Shown piece by piece: positions 1 through 9,776 of a stretch of 64,000 nucleotides of DNA. Source of the stretch: Phycisphaerales bacterium (GTDB lineage Bacteria; Planctomycetota; Phycisphaerae; Phycisphaerales; SM1A02); the NCBI GenBank assembly GCA_022446885.1, contig JAKVBU010000011.1, positions 1-64,000 on the forward strand, written 5' to 3'. How positions within the stretch are numbered: position 1 is the stretch's first letter; each line of letters starts with the position of its first letter. Position numbers and translations under genes: made by a program. Under the pieces are notes generated by a model. It did no database searches, had not been told where the DNA came from, and was given only the letters and a program-made list of their open reading frames with translations.

Positions 1-210
1 GGTCGAGAGCAGGCTGCCGTAGAACAGGGAGGCGATGGCCAGACCGAACAAGATCTCCCCCATCACGAGGCCCGGCTCCAGCATGGCGATGTAGGTGTAA
101 AACCACATGGCCGCCGTCGAGGCGAACCCGAAGGTCACCCGTCGCAGCCCTCGGGAGTCCTGCAGTAGCGAGCTCATCCCTTGGGCACCTGCTGCTGGCC
201 TATCGCTCAT
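1..210 (-). CDS. N-terminal part of an unidentified membrane protein (cut by window start)
   Basis: An open frame of 70 codons reads leftward from an ATG at 208-210 and runs off the window without a stop. After a polar head of about 24 residues it shows two hydrophobic stretches (around residues 27-44 and 50-70), as in a polytopic membrane protein. It lies divergent from ctaB with only about 50 bp between the two starts, so the pair probably shares a control region. I do not recognise the family; a subunit or assembly factor of the nearby oxidase is possible by context only. Reading frame confidence is moderate; function is unknown. Confidence 0.5.
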   Translation of the reverse strand, partial: MSDRPAAGAQGMSSLLQDSRGLRRVTFGFASTAAMWFYTYIAMLEPGLVMGEILFGLAIASLFYGSLLST

Positions 211-262
211 GCCCCCATGGTATGTCGGCTGCTCCGGCGACTGGTACCCTGCCCCATTGGCC

Positions 263-1237
263 ATGCCAGACACCGACGTTGATCCCGCCACCACTGCACC
301 GCCTCCCTCGGCGAGGTTGACCTTGGCAGCGCTGCCGGGGCTGTACGCAGACCTCGTCAAGTTCCGGCTCAGCCTGTTGGTGGTAGCCACAGCCGCCGTG
401 GGCGTCTTCATGGCAGCTTGGACATCGATCGACTGGGCCATCGCCGGATGGACGGTGCTGGGCACCATGCTCTGCGCCGCCTCAGCCAATGCGTTCAATC
501 AGGTGATTGAGTATCGCCGCGACAAGTTGATGGAACGAACCATGGGGCGGCCCGTTCCCAGTGGCCGCATGAGCCCATGGCACGGATGGCTGGTGGCGGC
601 GCTGCTTGGGTACGCAGGCGCTGCGGTGCTGGCCATCTTGGTCAACGAACTCGCCTGTGCACTGGCTGTCCTCACGCTGCTTTTGTACGTGCTGTGCTAC
701 ACACCGCTGAAGTCCCGAAGCACGCTCAACACGCTGGTGGGTGCGGTTGTCGGCGCCATTCCCCCACTGATCGGCTGGGCCGCTGTACGCAACAGCCTTT
801 CATCGGAAGCGTGGATGCTGGCCGCACTGCTCTTCATGTGGCAGTTGCCGCACTTTCTGGCGTTGGCCTGGATTCTGCGTGATCAATATGCCGGCGCAGG
901 CTTTCGCATGCTCCCCATATCACCCGGCGGGGAACACGCCACCTGTGAAGCGACGCTCATGAGCACCTTGCTGCTCATTCCTCTCTCGCTGCTTGCAACG
1001 CTGATGGGCATGGCTGGGTGGATCTACGCTGTCGTCGCCCTTGTGCTGGGGTGCTGGTGGACATGGCGAGCCTTCGTGTTCTTCAAGGTGCGTGACCGGG
1101 CTACTGCGAGAAGAGTGTTTCTGGCGAGTCTTCTCTACCTCCCGTTGATCCTGACAGCGATGGTGCTCGACCGCAATCCCATCACGGACACACCCGAAGT
1201 CATGAACCGGATGAGCGCCAAGGCGGACTTGCAGTGA
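263..1237 (+). CDS. ctaB: Protoheme IX farnesyltransferase (heme O synthase)
   Basis: Integral membrane UbiA-family prenyltransferase that attaches farnesyl to heme B to make heme O, the precursor of heme A for the oxidase encoded at 7726-12584. The 324-residue product has the usual length. The first Asp/Asn-rich motif starts at N76 (NAFNQVIEYRRD, then MERTMGRPVPSG), and the second conserved block begins at Y146 (YTPLKSRSTLNT, then GAIPPLIGW). The later MWQLPHFLALAW block is also typical. I chose the ATG at 263 because it gives a normal N-terminus; in-frame starts further upstream would add residues overlapping the divergent gene. The stop overlaps the next gene by 4 bp. Confidence 0.93.
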   Translation: MPDTDVDPATTAPPPSARLTLAALPGLYADLVKFRLSLLVVATAAVGVFMAAWTSIDWAIAGWTVLGTMLCAASANAFNQVIEYRRDKLMERTMGRPVPSGRMSPWHGWLVAALLGYAGAAVLAILVNELACALAVLTLLLYVLCYTPLKSRSTLNTLVGAVVGAIPPLIGWAAVRNSLSSEAWMLAALLFMWQLPHFLALAWILRDQYAGAGFRMLPISPGGEHATCEATLMSTLLLIPLSLLATLMGMAGWIYAVVALVLGCWWTWRAFVFFKVRDRATARRVFLASLLYLPLILTAMVLDRNPITDTPEVMNRMSAKADLQ

Positions 1238-2241
1238 AGACGCTGCGACTGTCTGAAGGTGGTTGGGTGCTCGTGCTCGCGGCTGCCGTGATCGCGTCAC
1301 TGCTCATCTGGGCCCTTGCCCCAGCCGTGCTCCGCCTGGTGGATCGACCTCCAGGTGATGGGCGCACCATCGAGTCGTACGGGTTCAAGACCGACAATCC
1401 CCGCCTTCCCGATTCAGCGCCCATTCAAATCGCACTGCAGCACCGAGACATGGTGCCTGTACTTGAGGCCCCGCCGACAATCATCGATGCCACAGAGGCC
1501 TCGCGTGAAGTACCGCGCAAGGGTCCATTCCTCACCAGTGGGGATCTGGTCATCGGCGTCGAGCATGAAGGGCTCGCACGAGCCTGGCCGTTACTGCTGC
1601 TTAATGTGCACGAGGTGATGCATGACGACTTCGCTGGGGGCGTCGTTGTGTCATGGCACTGGCCCTCGGGCGCAACTGCTGTGTACGAACGCACGATCGA
1701 TGGTACGCCGCAGACGTTCGGCGTCAGTGGGTTGGCTGCAGGCGGTGGTCAACTGCTCTATGTGCGTAACGCCGAGGGCGCTGCTGGTGGCGAAGGCCTG
1801 GTGTCGCAATTCACAGGACAGTCTGTGACCGGCCCTGACCTGTCACTGAAGCCGGTGCCCTATTCGCTGACAACCTGGGGGCAGTGGCGCCAAGCCCATC
1901 CCGAAACGTCTGTCGTGGGTCCGGATCAGGCCATGCTCAAGCGCTACAAGAAGGGCAAGCCCGACACTTGGTTCAACTCCAGCCGGCTGCTCTTCGATCT
2001 CCCCGTGCCCGAAGGCGGTCCGTCACCAAAGTCCCCAGCCGTTGTGCTTGAGGCCCCCGGCGAGACGCGTACGATCACGGTGGACGATTTTCCCGCCGAC
2101 GGGGCGCTCACAGTCGACGTGGGCGGCCATCAGGTGGTGTTGAATCACCCCGAAGCAAGCCACCACATCGAGGTCGATGCGCCCGACGAGGTGGTTGTGA
2201 GGCGTGGCATCTGGCAACTCGTTCACAGCCTCGGCTACTGA
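1234..2241 (+). CDS. DUF3179 domain membrane-anchored protein
   Basis: The GTG start overlaps the ctaB stop in a GTGA arrangement, so the two are translationally coupled. The 335-residue product begins with one membrane segment (about residues 8-28) followed by an extracytoplasmic domain. The core matches the DUF3179 pattern: FLTSGDLVIGVEHEG, a His-containing NVHEVMHDD segment, a TFGVSGL segment, a SQFTGQSVTG segment and a W-Q-WRQAHPETSVV block. The biochemical role of DUF3179 is unknown. Placement beside heme O synthase suggests a link to respiratory assembly, which is inference only. Confidence 0.8.
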   Translation: MKTLRLSEGGWVLVLAAAVIASLLIWALAPAVLRLVDRPPGDGRTIESYGFKTDNPRLPDSAPIQIALQHRDMVPVLEAPPTIIDATEASREVPRKGPFLTSGDLVIGVEHEGLARAWPLLLLNVHEVMHDDFAGGVVVSWHWPSGATAVYERTIDGTPQTFGVSGLAAGGGQLLYVRNAEGAAGGEGLVSQFTGQSVTGPDLSLKPVPYSLTTWGQWRQAHPETSVVGPDQAMLKRYKKGKPDTWFNSSRLLFDLPVPEGGPSPKSPAVVLEAPGETRTITVDDFPADGALTVDVGGHQVVLNHPEASHHIEVDAPDEVVVRRGIWQLVHSLGY

Positions 2242-2370
2242 ACGCCCCCGCCGAGAGGCCCAATCAGGCCCCACCCCCTCAAAGTTCGGATTTTGGGGGC
2301 GCATCTGACCACTGGCGGCGTACTGTCGAGTGCTGCAGACTGTTGGTTCGGGGCCTTGGAGAGAGACCGC

Positions 2371-5085
2371 ATGTTGATGACAATCACCTTGGGGGTGTCG
2401 ATGATCGGCACCCTTCCTGTTTCGGCCCGCACCCATACCGCCATCGATGGCCGCATCGATCGAGTCTATGGAAGCGTCATGGCAACCGGTCCTTCTGCTG
2501 ACGCATCTGCAGAGGCCTTTCTCCGTCATCAACTTCATCATTGGAATCTGACAGAGGCGGATCTGGAACCGGTAGGACCATTCCCCGACGGGCGTCACCG
2601 AGCCGACCTCATGTACCAAGACGCCAGTGGCACCTTCAAATTCACGGGGCTCTATTGGCGGCAAACACGCAGCGGCATTCCAGTGCACAACACCCGGCTG
2701 ATGTTGCTGGTGCGCAATGACCGTGAGCACGGCGTGGTCATGGCCGCCGCTGATCTTCGAGATCTTGGTGATTGGCAACCCCCGCCTCCCCCGGCAACGA
2801 TGATCGAAACGGCCACCGCTGCGGCGAAGGCGCTCCTTGGCGAGCAAGCGATGATCGAAGGCGACCCGTCACTGACCATCTGGGCCGCGGACGCATCTCC
2901 CCGCCTTGCTGTAGATGCCGTCATTCGAGTTGGACATGCCGGGCTTGATCGATATGACAAGCGTCGGATCCTGATCGATGCAATGGACGGCACGATTCTG
3001 CTCGATGAACCGCGCATCCTCAACTGTGGCCTCGGCACCATGCTGGCACAAACTGCAATTGGTGATGTGACCGGACAGGTCGTCGCTCGGGCGGGCGATG
3101 GCTGGAGCGCGCAGGAGTGCGACCTCATGCACACCCGCGGCATGCCTTGGGCCCGCGTCGAGGGTGGGGGCGAGAGCGTCATTGCCGATGCCGAGGGATT
3201 CTTCACCCTGCCAACGTCGGGCGATGTCACTGTTGGCAGCGGGGTCGATGGCCTGTACTTCACGGTGAACAACGAAGGGGGTGAGGATGGCGCGGTGTCA
3301 GCAGATGCCACCGACGGTTCTGACATCGAACTGTTGCACAACGAGACCGAGTCGGAACTCACGACAGCTGAAACCAACGCCTACGTCCACGCCAACGACT
3401 GTCGAGACTTCGTGCTGCACTATCACCCCACCTATCCAGTGATCGACACGCAAACTGGATGGCCCATCAACGTGAACATCGGTGACACGTGCAACGCCTT
3501 TTACGACTACTCCTCAATCAACTTCTATCAATCGGGCGGCTCGTGCAACAACACGGCGTTCGGGCATGTGGTGCACCACGAGTATGGGCATCATCTTGTG
3601 GCATCAGGCGGTTCAGGCCAGGGTGAGTACGGCGAGGGCATGTCCGACTGCATCGCGGTCATCATGACTGGCGACCCGCGCATGGGCCCGGGCTTCTATG
3701 CCGGCAACTGCACGTCGGGCATCCGCAATGCTGACAACAACTGCCAGTACACCTCGAATTGTTCCTCTTGCGGCAGCGCCATCCACTCGTGCGGCCAGCT
3801 CATCTCCGGCTGCGTCTGGAGCACTTGGCAAGCCCTTATCGGTGCCGACCCCTTCAACGCGGATGACATCATCCGCAGCCTGACCATCAACAGCATCCTG
3901 CTCCACACCGGAACCAGCATCGATGAGGCCATCGCGATCGACTTCCTCATGCTCGATGATGATGACGGTGATCTCGACAACGGCACGCCCAATTACGACG
4001 CCATCGCCCAAGGCTTCGGTGACCACGGCATCGACGTACCGCCGATCGCCTGGCTGAGCATTTCGCTCGTTGGCGGCCCTCCGACACACTGCCATCCCAC
4101 CCACGGCACCAATCTGCAGTTTCGGGTTGATCCGGGACTGGCAGATCCCGACATCGACAGCGTGTCCTGCCTGGCGGGCACCGACAGCCTGTCGCCTGTC
4201 GAAGTGGCTCACCTGGGTGGCGGCCTCTTCAACGCAAGTCTGCCTGGTGGAGACTGCGGCGAAGATGTCCGTTGGTTCATCTGGGCGCAGACCCTTGATG
4301 GGGCCAACGCCTTTCTGCCCCCCCACGCCCCCATCGATCAGATGCGCACCATCTGCGCCTACACCGCGCCGATCGTCGCCTTCGATGACGACTGCACCAG
4401 CGATCCGGGCTGGACCATCGGCGGCGATGCCACTGACGGATTCTGGGAGCGGGGCATCCCTGTGGGCGGAAACAACCGCCCCCAGACAGACTGCGACGAG
4501 GCTGCCTCGTATTGCTGGGTCACCGAGAACACGGCTGGCGGCGGTGGCGATGTAGACGGTGGAAGCACGACGCTCACGTCACCAACCATCGACGCTACAG
4601 GCGTGCGTGAGATCAGTTATTGCTGGTGGTACCGGAACATCGGCGGCGGCGGCAATGTTGAAGACGACGTCTGGGTGGTCAATGTCTCCGACGACGACGG
4701 TGCCACCTGGACCCTGCTGCAGCAGACTGGAACCACCGGGCCTGACGTAGAAGGCAACTGGCAAACAAGTGTGTTCTCACTGGAGTCCCTTGCGGACTTT
4801 GAGACCAATGACCGCTTTCGTGTGCAGTTCGTTGCTTCAGACCTCAATGAGACGTCTCGCGTCGAGGCGGCAGTGGACAACATCCGCATGGTTTCGATCG
4901 ACTGCGATGCCCCACCCTGTAGCGGGGATATCGACGGTGATGGCGATGTCGGCACCGACGACATACTCGCCATCCTGTCGGGCTGGGGCCCCGACTGCAG
5001 CGACTGCCCCGCCGACATCGACGGCGACGGCGACGTGGACGTAGATGACCTCCTTGTCGTTATCAGCGGGTTTGGCCCCTGTTGA
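2371..5085 (+). CDS. Secreted M36/thermolysin-like metallopeptidase with dockerin-like C-terminus
   Basis: Predicted secreted zinc peptidase of 904 residues. The ATG at 2371 follows a GGAGAGA-like ribosome site and gives a signal peptide (cleavage near SARTHT). Residues about 60-170 resemble the fungalysin/thermolysin propeptide. The zinc site is H403-E404-Y-G-H407, with E422 in GEGMSD as probable third ligand, as in fungalysins (GEGWSD). A beta-rich domain follows (about 670-850), then two EF-like calcium loops (DIDGDGDVGTDD and DIDGDGDVDVDD) and a terminal Cys. Many cysteines fit an extracytoplasmic location. Subfamily assignment is less certain than the zinc-peptidase call. Confidence 0.82.
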   Translation: MLMTITLGVSMIGTLPVSARTHTAIDGRIDRVYGSVMATGPSADASAEAFLRHQLHHWNLTEADLEPVGPFPDGRHRADLMYQDASGTFKFTGLYWRQTRSGIPVHNTRLMLLVRNDREHGVVMAAADLRDLGDWQPPPPPATMIETATAAAKALLGEQAMIEGDPSLTIWAADASPRLAVDAVIRVGHAGLDRYDKRRILIDAMDGTILLDEPRILNCGLGTMLAQTAIGDVTGQVVARAGDGWSAQECDLMHTRGMPWARVEGGGESVIADAEGFFTLPTSGDVTVGSGVDGLYFTVNNEGGEDGAVSADATDGSDIELLHNETESELTTAETNAYVHANDCRDFVLHYHPTYPVIDTQTGWPINVNIGDTCNAFYDYSSINFYQSGGSCNNTAFGHVVHHEYGHHLVASGGSGQGEYGEGMSDCIAVIMTGDPRMGPGFYAGNCTSGIRNADNNCQYTSNCSSCGSAIHSCGQLISGCVWSTWQALIGADPFNADDIIRSLTINSILLHTGTSIDEAIAIDFLMLDDDDGDLDNGTPNYDAIAQGFGDHGIDVPPIAWLSISLVGGPPTHCHPTHGTNLQFRVDPGLADPDIDSVSCLAGTDSLSPVEVAHLGGGLFNASLPGGDCGEDVRWFIWAQTLDGANAFLPPHAPIDQMRTICAYTAPIVAFDDDCTSDPGWTIGGDATDGFWERGIPVGGNNRPQTDCDEAASYCWVTENTAGGGGDVDGGSTTLTSPTIDATGVREISYCWWYRNIGGGGNVEDDVWVVNVSDDDGATWTLLQQTGTTGPDVEGNWQTSVFSLESLADFETNDRFRVQFVASDLNETSRVEAAVDNIRMVSIDCDAPPCSGDIDGDGDVGTDDILAILSGWGPDCSDCPADIDGDGDVDVDDLLVVISGFGPC

Positions 5086-5112
5086 AGCCGATCGGACGTT
5101 TGAACCTATCGT

Positions 5113-7719
5113 ATGGGGATGCAACCGCTAACCCCCATCGTCTGTCTTGCACTGGCCGCATCGGCACTTGCTCATCCTGATCATCGCCCGTGGCGGCCCG
5201 ACTCGATCCTGCCGCGACTCGACCCGTTCGCCCGGCTCGATGATGAGCAATTGCCCACTCCGAATCAGTTCCGCACCGCAAGCGGCGCTCCGGGCCCGGC
5301 CTACTGGCAACAGGAAGTGGACTACGACATCGATGTCCGCATCGACGTGCCCGCCCGCCGACTCGATGGCAGCGAGCGCATCCGCTATGTCAACAACAGT
5401 CCTGACACGCTCGAGTGGCTGTGGGTGCAACTGGATCAGAATCTCTATCGCCCCGACTCACGTGGACGGCGCTCATCAAGAGCGCCTGATCTGTCTGGTG
5501 GGATGAGTTACGAGGGCCTTCGGGCCATGTTGGAGCGAGAGCGATTCGACGGTGGCATCACCCTGCATGCCGTGGTTGATGAGCGAGGCGAGCCTCTGGC
5601 CCACCATGTCGACGGCACCATGATGCGCATCGACCTGCCAGAGCCACTTGCGCCGGGGCAAAGCACTCGGTTCCGAGTCGATTGGTCGTACAACATCACC
5701 AGCGATCTCGTTGGCGGCAGAGGCCGCTGGGAGTCGTTCGATGATGGGCGAGTCATCTTCGAGATCGCCCAGTGGTTCCCCCGTCTGGCCGCATACACCG
5801 ACTACGACGGCTGGCAGACACGGCCATTTCTCGGTCGGGGCGAGTTCACACTGGAGTTCGGCGAGTACGACGTTGCCATCACTGTTCCGGACACGTTCAT
5901 CGTTGGGGCCACGGGCGAACTGGTCAACGCCCGAGAGGTGCTCACCGAAGAACAGCGTGACAGGCTGAAGGCAGCCCGCACATCCGACACCCCGGTGATG
6001 ATTGTGACACGAGACGAGTCGAACGAAGCCGTTGCCCGCCAGAGTGATGGCGAGGCAACGTGGCGCTTCCATGCTGATCATGTTCGAGACTTCGCCTTCG
6101 CCGCCTCGGACGCATTCGCTTGGGACGCGATGGGCGTGCCGATACCCGGGAGCGACAACACCGCCATGGCGATGTCGCTCTGGCCGGCCGAGGGCGACGG
6201 GCTATGGGAGGTCTACTCGACTCAGGCGATCGCACATGCTCTGGAGTCTTACTCACGAACGGCGATGCCCTACCCATGGCCCACGGCCTGGTCCATCAAC
6301 GGGCCCGTAGGCGGCATGGAGTATCCGATGGTGACGTTCAACGGCCCACGACCAGAAGAAGACGGTACGTGGTCGGCACGATCCAAGTACGGGCTCGTGT
6401 CGGTGATCATCCACGAAGTCGGTCACTTCTGGTTCCCGATGATCGTGAACTCCGACGAGCGACAGTGGACCTGGATGGACGAGGGCATCAACACCTACCA
6501 CCAGTTTCTTGCAGAGCAGTCGTGGGAAGAGGACTACCCCTCACGCCGCGGCAATCCCCGCTCGATCACCGGGCACATGCGTGACACCGAAAACACGCGC
6601 CCGATCATGACGGCCAGCGAGTCAATTCTGCAGTTTGGCAGCAACGCCTATGCCAAGCCTGCAACGGCCCTCAATGTGCTGCGTGAGACCGTCGTAGGCC
6701 GCGAGTTGTTCGACCACGCGATGCGGGCCTACACGAGGCGGTGGGCATTCAAGCGACCTGAACCGGCTGACTTCTTCCGGACGATCGAGGATGCAACCGG
6801 ACGCGATCTGGACTGGTTCTGGAGAGGCTGGTTCTATGACAATCGCCCGGTTGATATCAGCATCAACGATGTACAGACATTCCGCGTGGCCAAAGGCGCG
6901 CCCGCACCGCGCAAGGATGCGGATCGCAAAGAGGAAGCGATCGCCCAGCCTGAAACCATCACCGTGCAGCGCAATGCTGAGACCGCCTATCGCACGGATC
7001 GATACCCCCAGCTCATCGACTTCTACACCGAATTCGATCGCCATGATGTCACCCCCGCCGACGAACGAGCTTGGGAGAAACTGCTGGCAGAACTCGAGCC
7101 TGAAGAGCGTGCCCTGCTCGACGAGGACATGCGTTTTCACGTACTCCACTTCGGATCCAACGGCGGCATCGTCATGCCCATTCCGATTGAACTCACCTTC
7201 GATGATGGAAGTGTGGAGGAACTGACGCTGCCGGCCGATCTGTGGCGCCGCGATCAGCGACAGTGCACGTCACTGCTGATTCGCCCGCTTGATCTGGTGC
7301 AGGTACGGGTGGATCCCCATGACGAGATTGCAGATGCCATCCGCGATGACAACCGCTTCCCGCCCGAGATCGATGCCCGCCGATTCAGATTGCGACAGGA
7401 TGGCGACGGCTCAAACCCCATGCGCGAGGCACGCCACGAGCAACTCCGAGCCACCACCGAGCAGCACATGGCCAAGTGGGCGAAGGATGCCGCCGCTGAC
7501 AGGAACGCCATGCTTGATCTGCCTCCACCACAAGACGGCTGGAGCCGGACCATCGCATTGCGTCTGCCCACAGACGACGGCCCCGAATTGCTCGTGACGC
7601 TCGTCAGCGCTGGTCCTGACGGTGTGTTTGGCACACCAGACGATCTGTCAGCTGCGGTTTCACCCGATGGCGCACTGGCCCCGCTTCGGCGGCCTGATGA
7701 ACGCCCACGAGTGAGATGA
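5113..7719 (+). CDS. Secreted M1-family (gluzincin) aminopeptidase-like protein
   Basis: The 868-residue product has a short signal peptide ending near ALAHP. A beta domain leads into the M1 catalytic region: the zinc motif is H434-E-V-G-H438 with E457 eighteen residues later (WMDEG), the exact HExxH-x18-E spacing of M1. The GGMEYPMV segment matches the exopeptidase GxMEN site with N changed to Y, so substrate handling may differ. A C-terminal extension with no recognised domain follows from about residue 560. It lies 27 bp after the M36-like peptidase gene and is probably cotranscribed with it. It ends 6 bp before the convergent respiratory operon. Confidence 0.85.
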   Translation: MGMQPLTPIVCLALAASALAHPDHRPWRPDSILPRLDPFARLDDEQLPTPNQFRTASGAPGPAYWQQEVDYDIDVRIDVPARRLDGSERIRYVNNSPDTLEWLWVQLDQNLYRPDSRGRRSSRAPDLSGGMSYEGLRAMLERERFDGGITLHAVVDERGEPLAHHVDGTMMRIDLPEPLAPGQSTRFRVDWSYNITSDLVGGRGRWESFDDGRVIFEIAQWFPRLAAYTDYDGWQTRPFLGRGEFTLEFGEYDVAITVPDTFIVGATGELVNAREVLTEEQRDRLKAARTSDTPVMIVTRDESNEAVARQSDGEATWRFHADHVRDFAFAASDAFAWDAMGVPIPGSDNTAMAMSLWPAEGDGLWEVYSTQAIAHALESYSRTAMPYPWPTAWSINGPVGGMEYPMVTFNGPRPEEDGTWSARSKYGLVSVIIHEVGHFWFPMIVNSDERQWTWMDEGINTYHQFLAEQSWEEDYPSRRGNPRSITGHMRDTENTRPIMTASESILQFGSNAYAKPATALNVLRETVVGRELFDHAMRAYTRRWAFKRPEPADFFRTIEDATGRDLDWFWRGWFYDNRPVDISINDVQTFRVAKGAPAPRKDADRKEEAIAQPETITVQRNAETAYRTDRYPQLIDFYTEFDRHDVTPADERAWEKLLAELEPEERALLDEDMRFHVLHFGSNGGIVMPIPIELTFDDGSVEELTLPADLWRRDQRQCTSLLIRPLDLVQVRVDPHDEIADAIRDDNRFPPEIDARRFRLRQDGDGSNPMREARHEQLRATTEQHMAKWAKDAAADRNAMLDLPPPQDGWSRTIALRLPTDDGPELLVTLVSAGPDGVFGTPDDLSAAVSPDGALAPLRRPDERPRVR

Positions 7720-7725
7720 CTCGCT

Positions 7726-8316
7726 TCAAAGCACGATTAGCAGCGTCAGCATCATCGCGATCCAGACGGCATCGAGAAAGTGCCAATAGGTCGCTGTGAG
7801 CCTGAGGCGATCGTTCTGGCGATCACTCCACTCCATTGTGGTTGCACCCCACAACACCAATCCCAGCGGCACCAAGCCACCCAGCACGTGGGCGACGTGC
7901 ACACCACCAACCACCCACAGTGCCGCCACCGCAGTGCGCCGCGCCTCCAGATCGACCGACGCATGCCAGTCCCACCATGCCCAGACCTGGGTCGCAATGA
8001 ACCCGATGGCCAATACAAAGGCCAATACCAACAGGCGTCGCCGCGTCGAAGATGTGCGACGGGTCGCCAGTACCAGCGCAACGCTCTCCATCAGCAGCAA
8101 GCCGGTGCTGAGCCAGAGTTGCCATGGCAGGCGAGGAAGATCTGACGGCCAGGCGGCTCCGTCGAAGCGCAACACCAACAGGGCCACGATGACGCCCCCA
8201 AAGAGCATGCCAAGCACGATGCACAGCAGCCACAACGCAAATCGGGCTGCGGATCGTCTGTCATCCGGATTGTCAAAGACGCCGCGTGGGTCGACAGCCG
8301 GGTCAGTGCCCGCCAT
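7726..8316 (-). CDS. Short cytochrome c oxidase subunit III-like protein (second copy)
   Basis: Last gene of the respiratory operon, 196 residues. It has five predicted membrane segments and the subunit III landmarks near the C-terminus: HVAHVLGG and the final YWHFLDAVWI block, which matches YWHFVDxVW of COX3. It starts at an ATG that overlaps the cox4 stop by 14 bp. It differs strongly from the other subunit III in the operon (ctaE) and lacks that protein's large insert. It may be a second COX3-family subunit or an accessory of the Act-oxidase assembly. Confidence 0.8.
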   Translation of the reverse strand: MAGTDPAVDPRGVFDNPDDRRSAARFALWLLCIVLGMLFGGVIVALLVLRFDGAAWPSDLPRLPWQLWLSTGLLLMESVALVLATRRTSSTRRRLLVLAFVLAIGFIATQVWAWWDWHASVDLEARRTAVAALWVVGGVHVAHVLGGLVPLGLVLWGATTMEWSDRQNDRLRLTATYWHFLDAVWIAMMLTLLIVL

Positions 8317-8743
8317 CACCGTGCCCGTGCGTGGCATCAGACGAAGCTTCGGCCGCCTTCGCTTGTGCGGCATCGAGCGCATCGAGCTTCTGCTGAATCA
8401 GCGCTGAGTTGCCGGGAATGATCGCCGGGTCGTTCTCGTGCGTGTCCACCAGCGAAATGCCGATGAACAATCCCACGAACAGCACACTGGCCAGGAAGAA
8501 GAAGCTCACGAACGAGCGATCCCAACGCAGATGCATGAAAATCAGACAGACCAGCAGGGCCTTGAATGTGGCCACGCCCATCGCGATCAGGATGTTCGCC
8601 TCGCTGATATGGACGTTCTCGAAGTCAAACTTCGCCACCCAGACAGTGACCCCAGTCAGCACCAGCAGCACAGCACAAGTGGCCACCAGCATCCTGATGG
8701 GAACGATGTGCCCGACGGCGCCGTGTTCATGATGTCCAGACAT
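8303..8743 (-). CDS. ctaF: Cytochrome c oxidase subunit IV (prokaryotic type)
   Basis: Small membrane subunit of 146 residues with three predicted helices and the family landmark KALLVCLIFMHLRWD in the second helix. It lies directly after ctaE with a 10-bp gap and overlaps the next gene. Both ends are His-rich (MSGHHEHG at the start, THGHGDGGH at the end), which recurs in other subunits of this operon. A loop with ENDPAIIPGNSA follows the third helix. The call rests on operon position plus the MHLRWD block. Confidence 0.82.
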   Translation of the reverse strand: MSGHHEHGAVGHIVPIRMLVATCAVLLVLTGVTVWVAKFDFENVHISEANILIAMGVATFKALLVCLIFMHLRWDRSFVSFFFLASVLFVGLFIGISLVDTHENDPAIIPGNSALIQQKLDALDAAQAKAAEASSDATHGHGDGGH

Positions 8744-8753
8744 TCGCTGTGCC

Positions 8754-9776
8754 TCAGATCAGATAGAACAAGGGGAAGAGGAAGATCCAGATCAGGTCAA
8801 CGACGTGCCAATAGAGCCCGCCCAGATCGATCGGGGTGTAGTACTCACGACTGAAGTCACCGCGAAGGTTGCGCCACAGCAGCCAGATGATCACGATGCC
8901 GCCGATCACCACGTGGATGCCGTGCAGGCCGGTCATCATGAAGTAGATCGAGAAGAACTTCTGGGCGTTGATCGGGCGCTCCGGGTCCTGCAGGGGGTGC
9001 GGAAGGTGCGGCGCCTCTCCAGGCTCATGATGCTCGGCGTATTCGAGCTCGGGCGTCAGGTCACGCAAGTCGCCCATGACCGTGTCCGGCAGGAACACGG
9101 TGAACTCGGCTGTATCGAGTTCCAACTCGTTGGTGGTGAGCCCGGATGGGCCCGTTCCCGCAATGGCCTTGTTCCAACTCTGGGCATCGGCTGGCCCGGG
9201 AGGGAGTTCGGCCCGCAGCAGAGACTCATCACGACCGAGATTTGACTCGATGACATCGAGCTCGCGATCGTGGGCTGCGTGGGCCTTGGCGGATTCGTCC
9301 AGTGGCATCCACAGGTGCGAGGCGTGTGGTTCGTCGTAGAAGGCTGCCCCGGGGTAGAAACCCTCGTGGAACTTGTGGGCGTACTCCACATACTTGATGC
9401 CCATGAAGCCACCGGCCCCAGCGAGCGTCAGGATCAGGCAGATGGTGACCGCCTTGGTCTTGCCTCGGGCTGCGTAGGTGACCGCCATGGCCATGGTCAT
9501 CGAACTCAGCAGCAGCACCGCCGTGTTCGTTGCGCCCCATGCAGTGTCCAGGAACTGCGATCCGTACTTGAAGATCTCAGGATGGTTGGAACGCCAGACG
9601 GCGTAGGCACAGAACAGGCCGCCGAAGAGCAGCACTTCCGTGGCGAGGAACAGCCACATGCCCAACTTGCCCGCCTCGAACTGTTGCACCGGGTTGTCCC
9701 AGTGGTGCCCCAGATGTGGCGGATGGTCGTGATCGTGGTCGTGACCGTGATCGGATTGCGCGTGTACTTCGCTCAC
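8754..9776 (-). CDS. ctaE: Cytochrome c oxidase subunit III with large loop insert
   Basis: Subunit III of the heme-copper oxidase, 340 residues. The GTG start overlaps the ctaD stop (GTGA). Landmarks are [19 protein letters not shown] (39-57) and the C-terminal [20 protein letters not shown]. An insert of about 130 residues (about 145-275), rich in acidic residues, Pro and His, separates the helix ending near residue 133 from the one beginning near 281; ordinary subunits have a short loop here. The N-terminus is His/Asp-rich ([11 protein letters not shown]). Similar inserts may mark contacts with the Act complex, which is inference. Confidence 0.92.
   Translation of the reverse strand: MSEVHAQSDHGHDHDHDHPPHLGHHWDNPVQQFEAGKLGMWLFLATEVLLFGGLFCAYAVWRSNHPEIFKYGSQFLDTAWGATNTAVLLLSSMTMAMAVTYAARGKTKAVTICLILTLAGAGGFMGIKYVEYAHKFHEGFYPGAAFYDEPHASHLWMPLDESAKAHAAHDRELDVIESNLGRDESLLRAELPPGPADAQSWNKAIAGTGPSGLTTNELELDTAEFTVFLPDTVMGDLRDLTPELEYAEHHEPGEAPHLPHPLQDPERPINAQKFFSIYFMMTGLHGIHVVIGGIVIIWLLWRNLRGDFSREYYTPIDLGGLYWHVVDLIWIFLFPLFYLI

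Noticed and set aside
2274-2300. CCCCC-CAAA...TTTT-GGGGG hairpin after the DUF3179 gene as a terminator
   Set aside because: The stem is imperfect and interrupted, and no T-run follows; it may be part of a leader for the peptidase gene.
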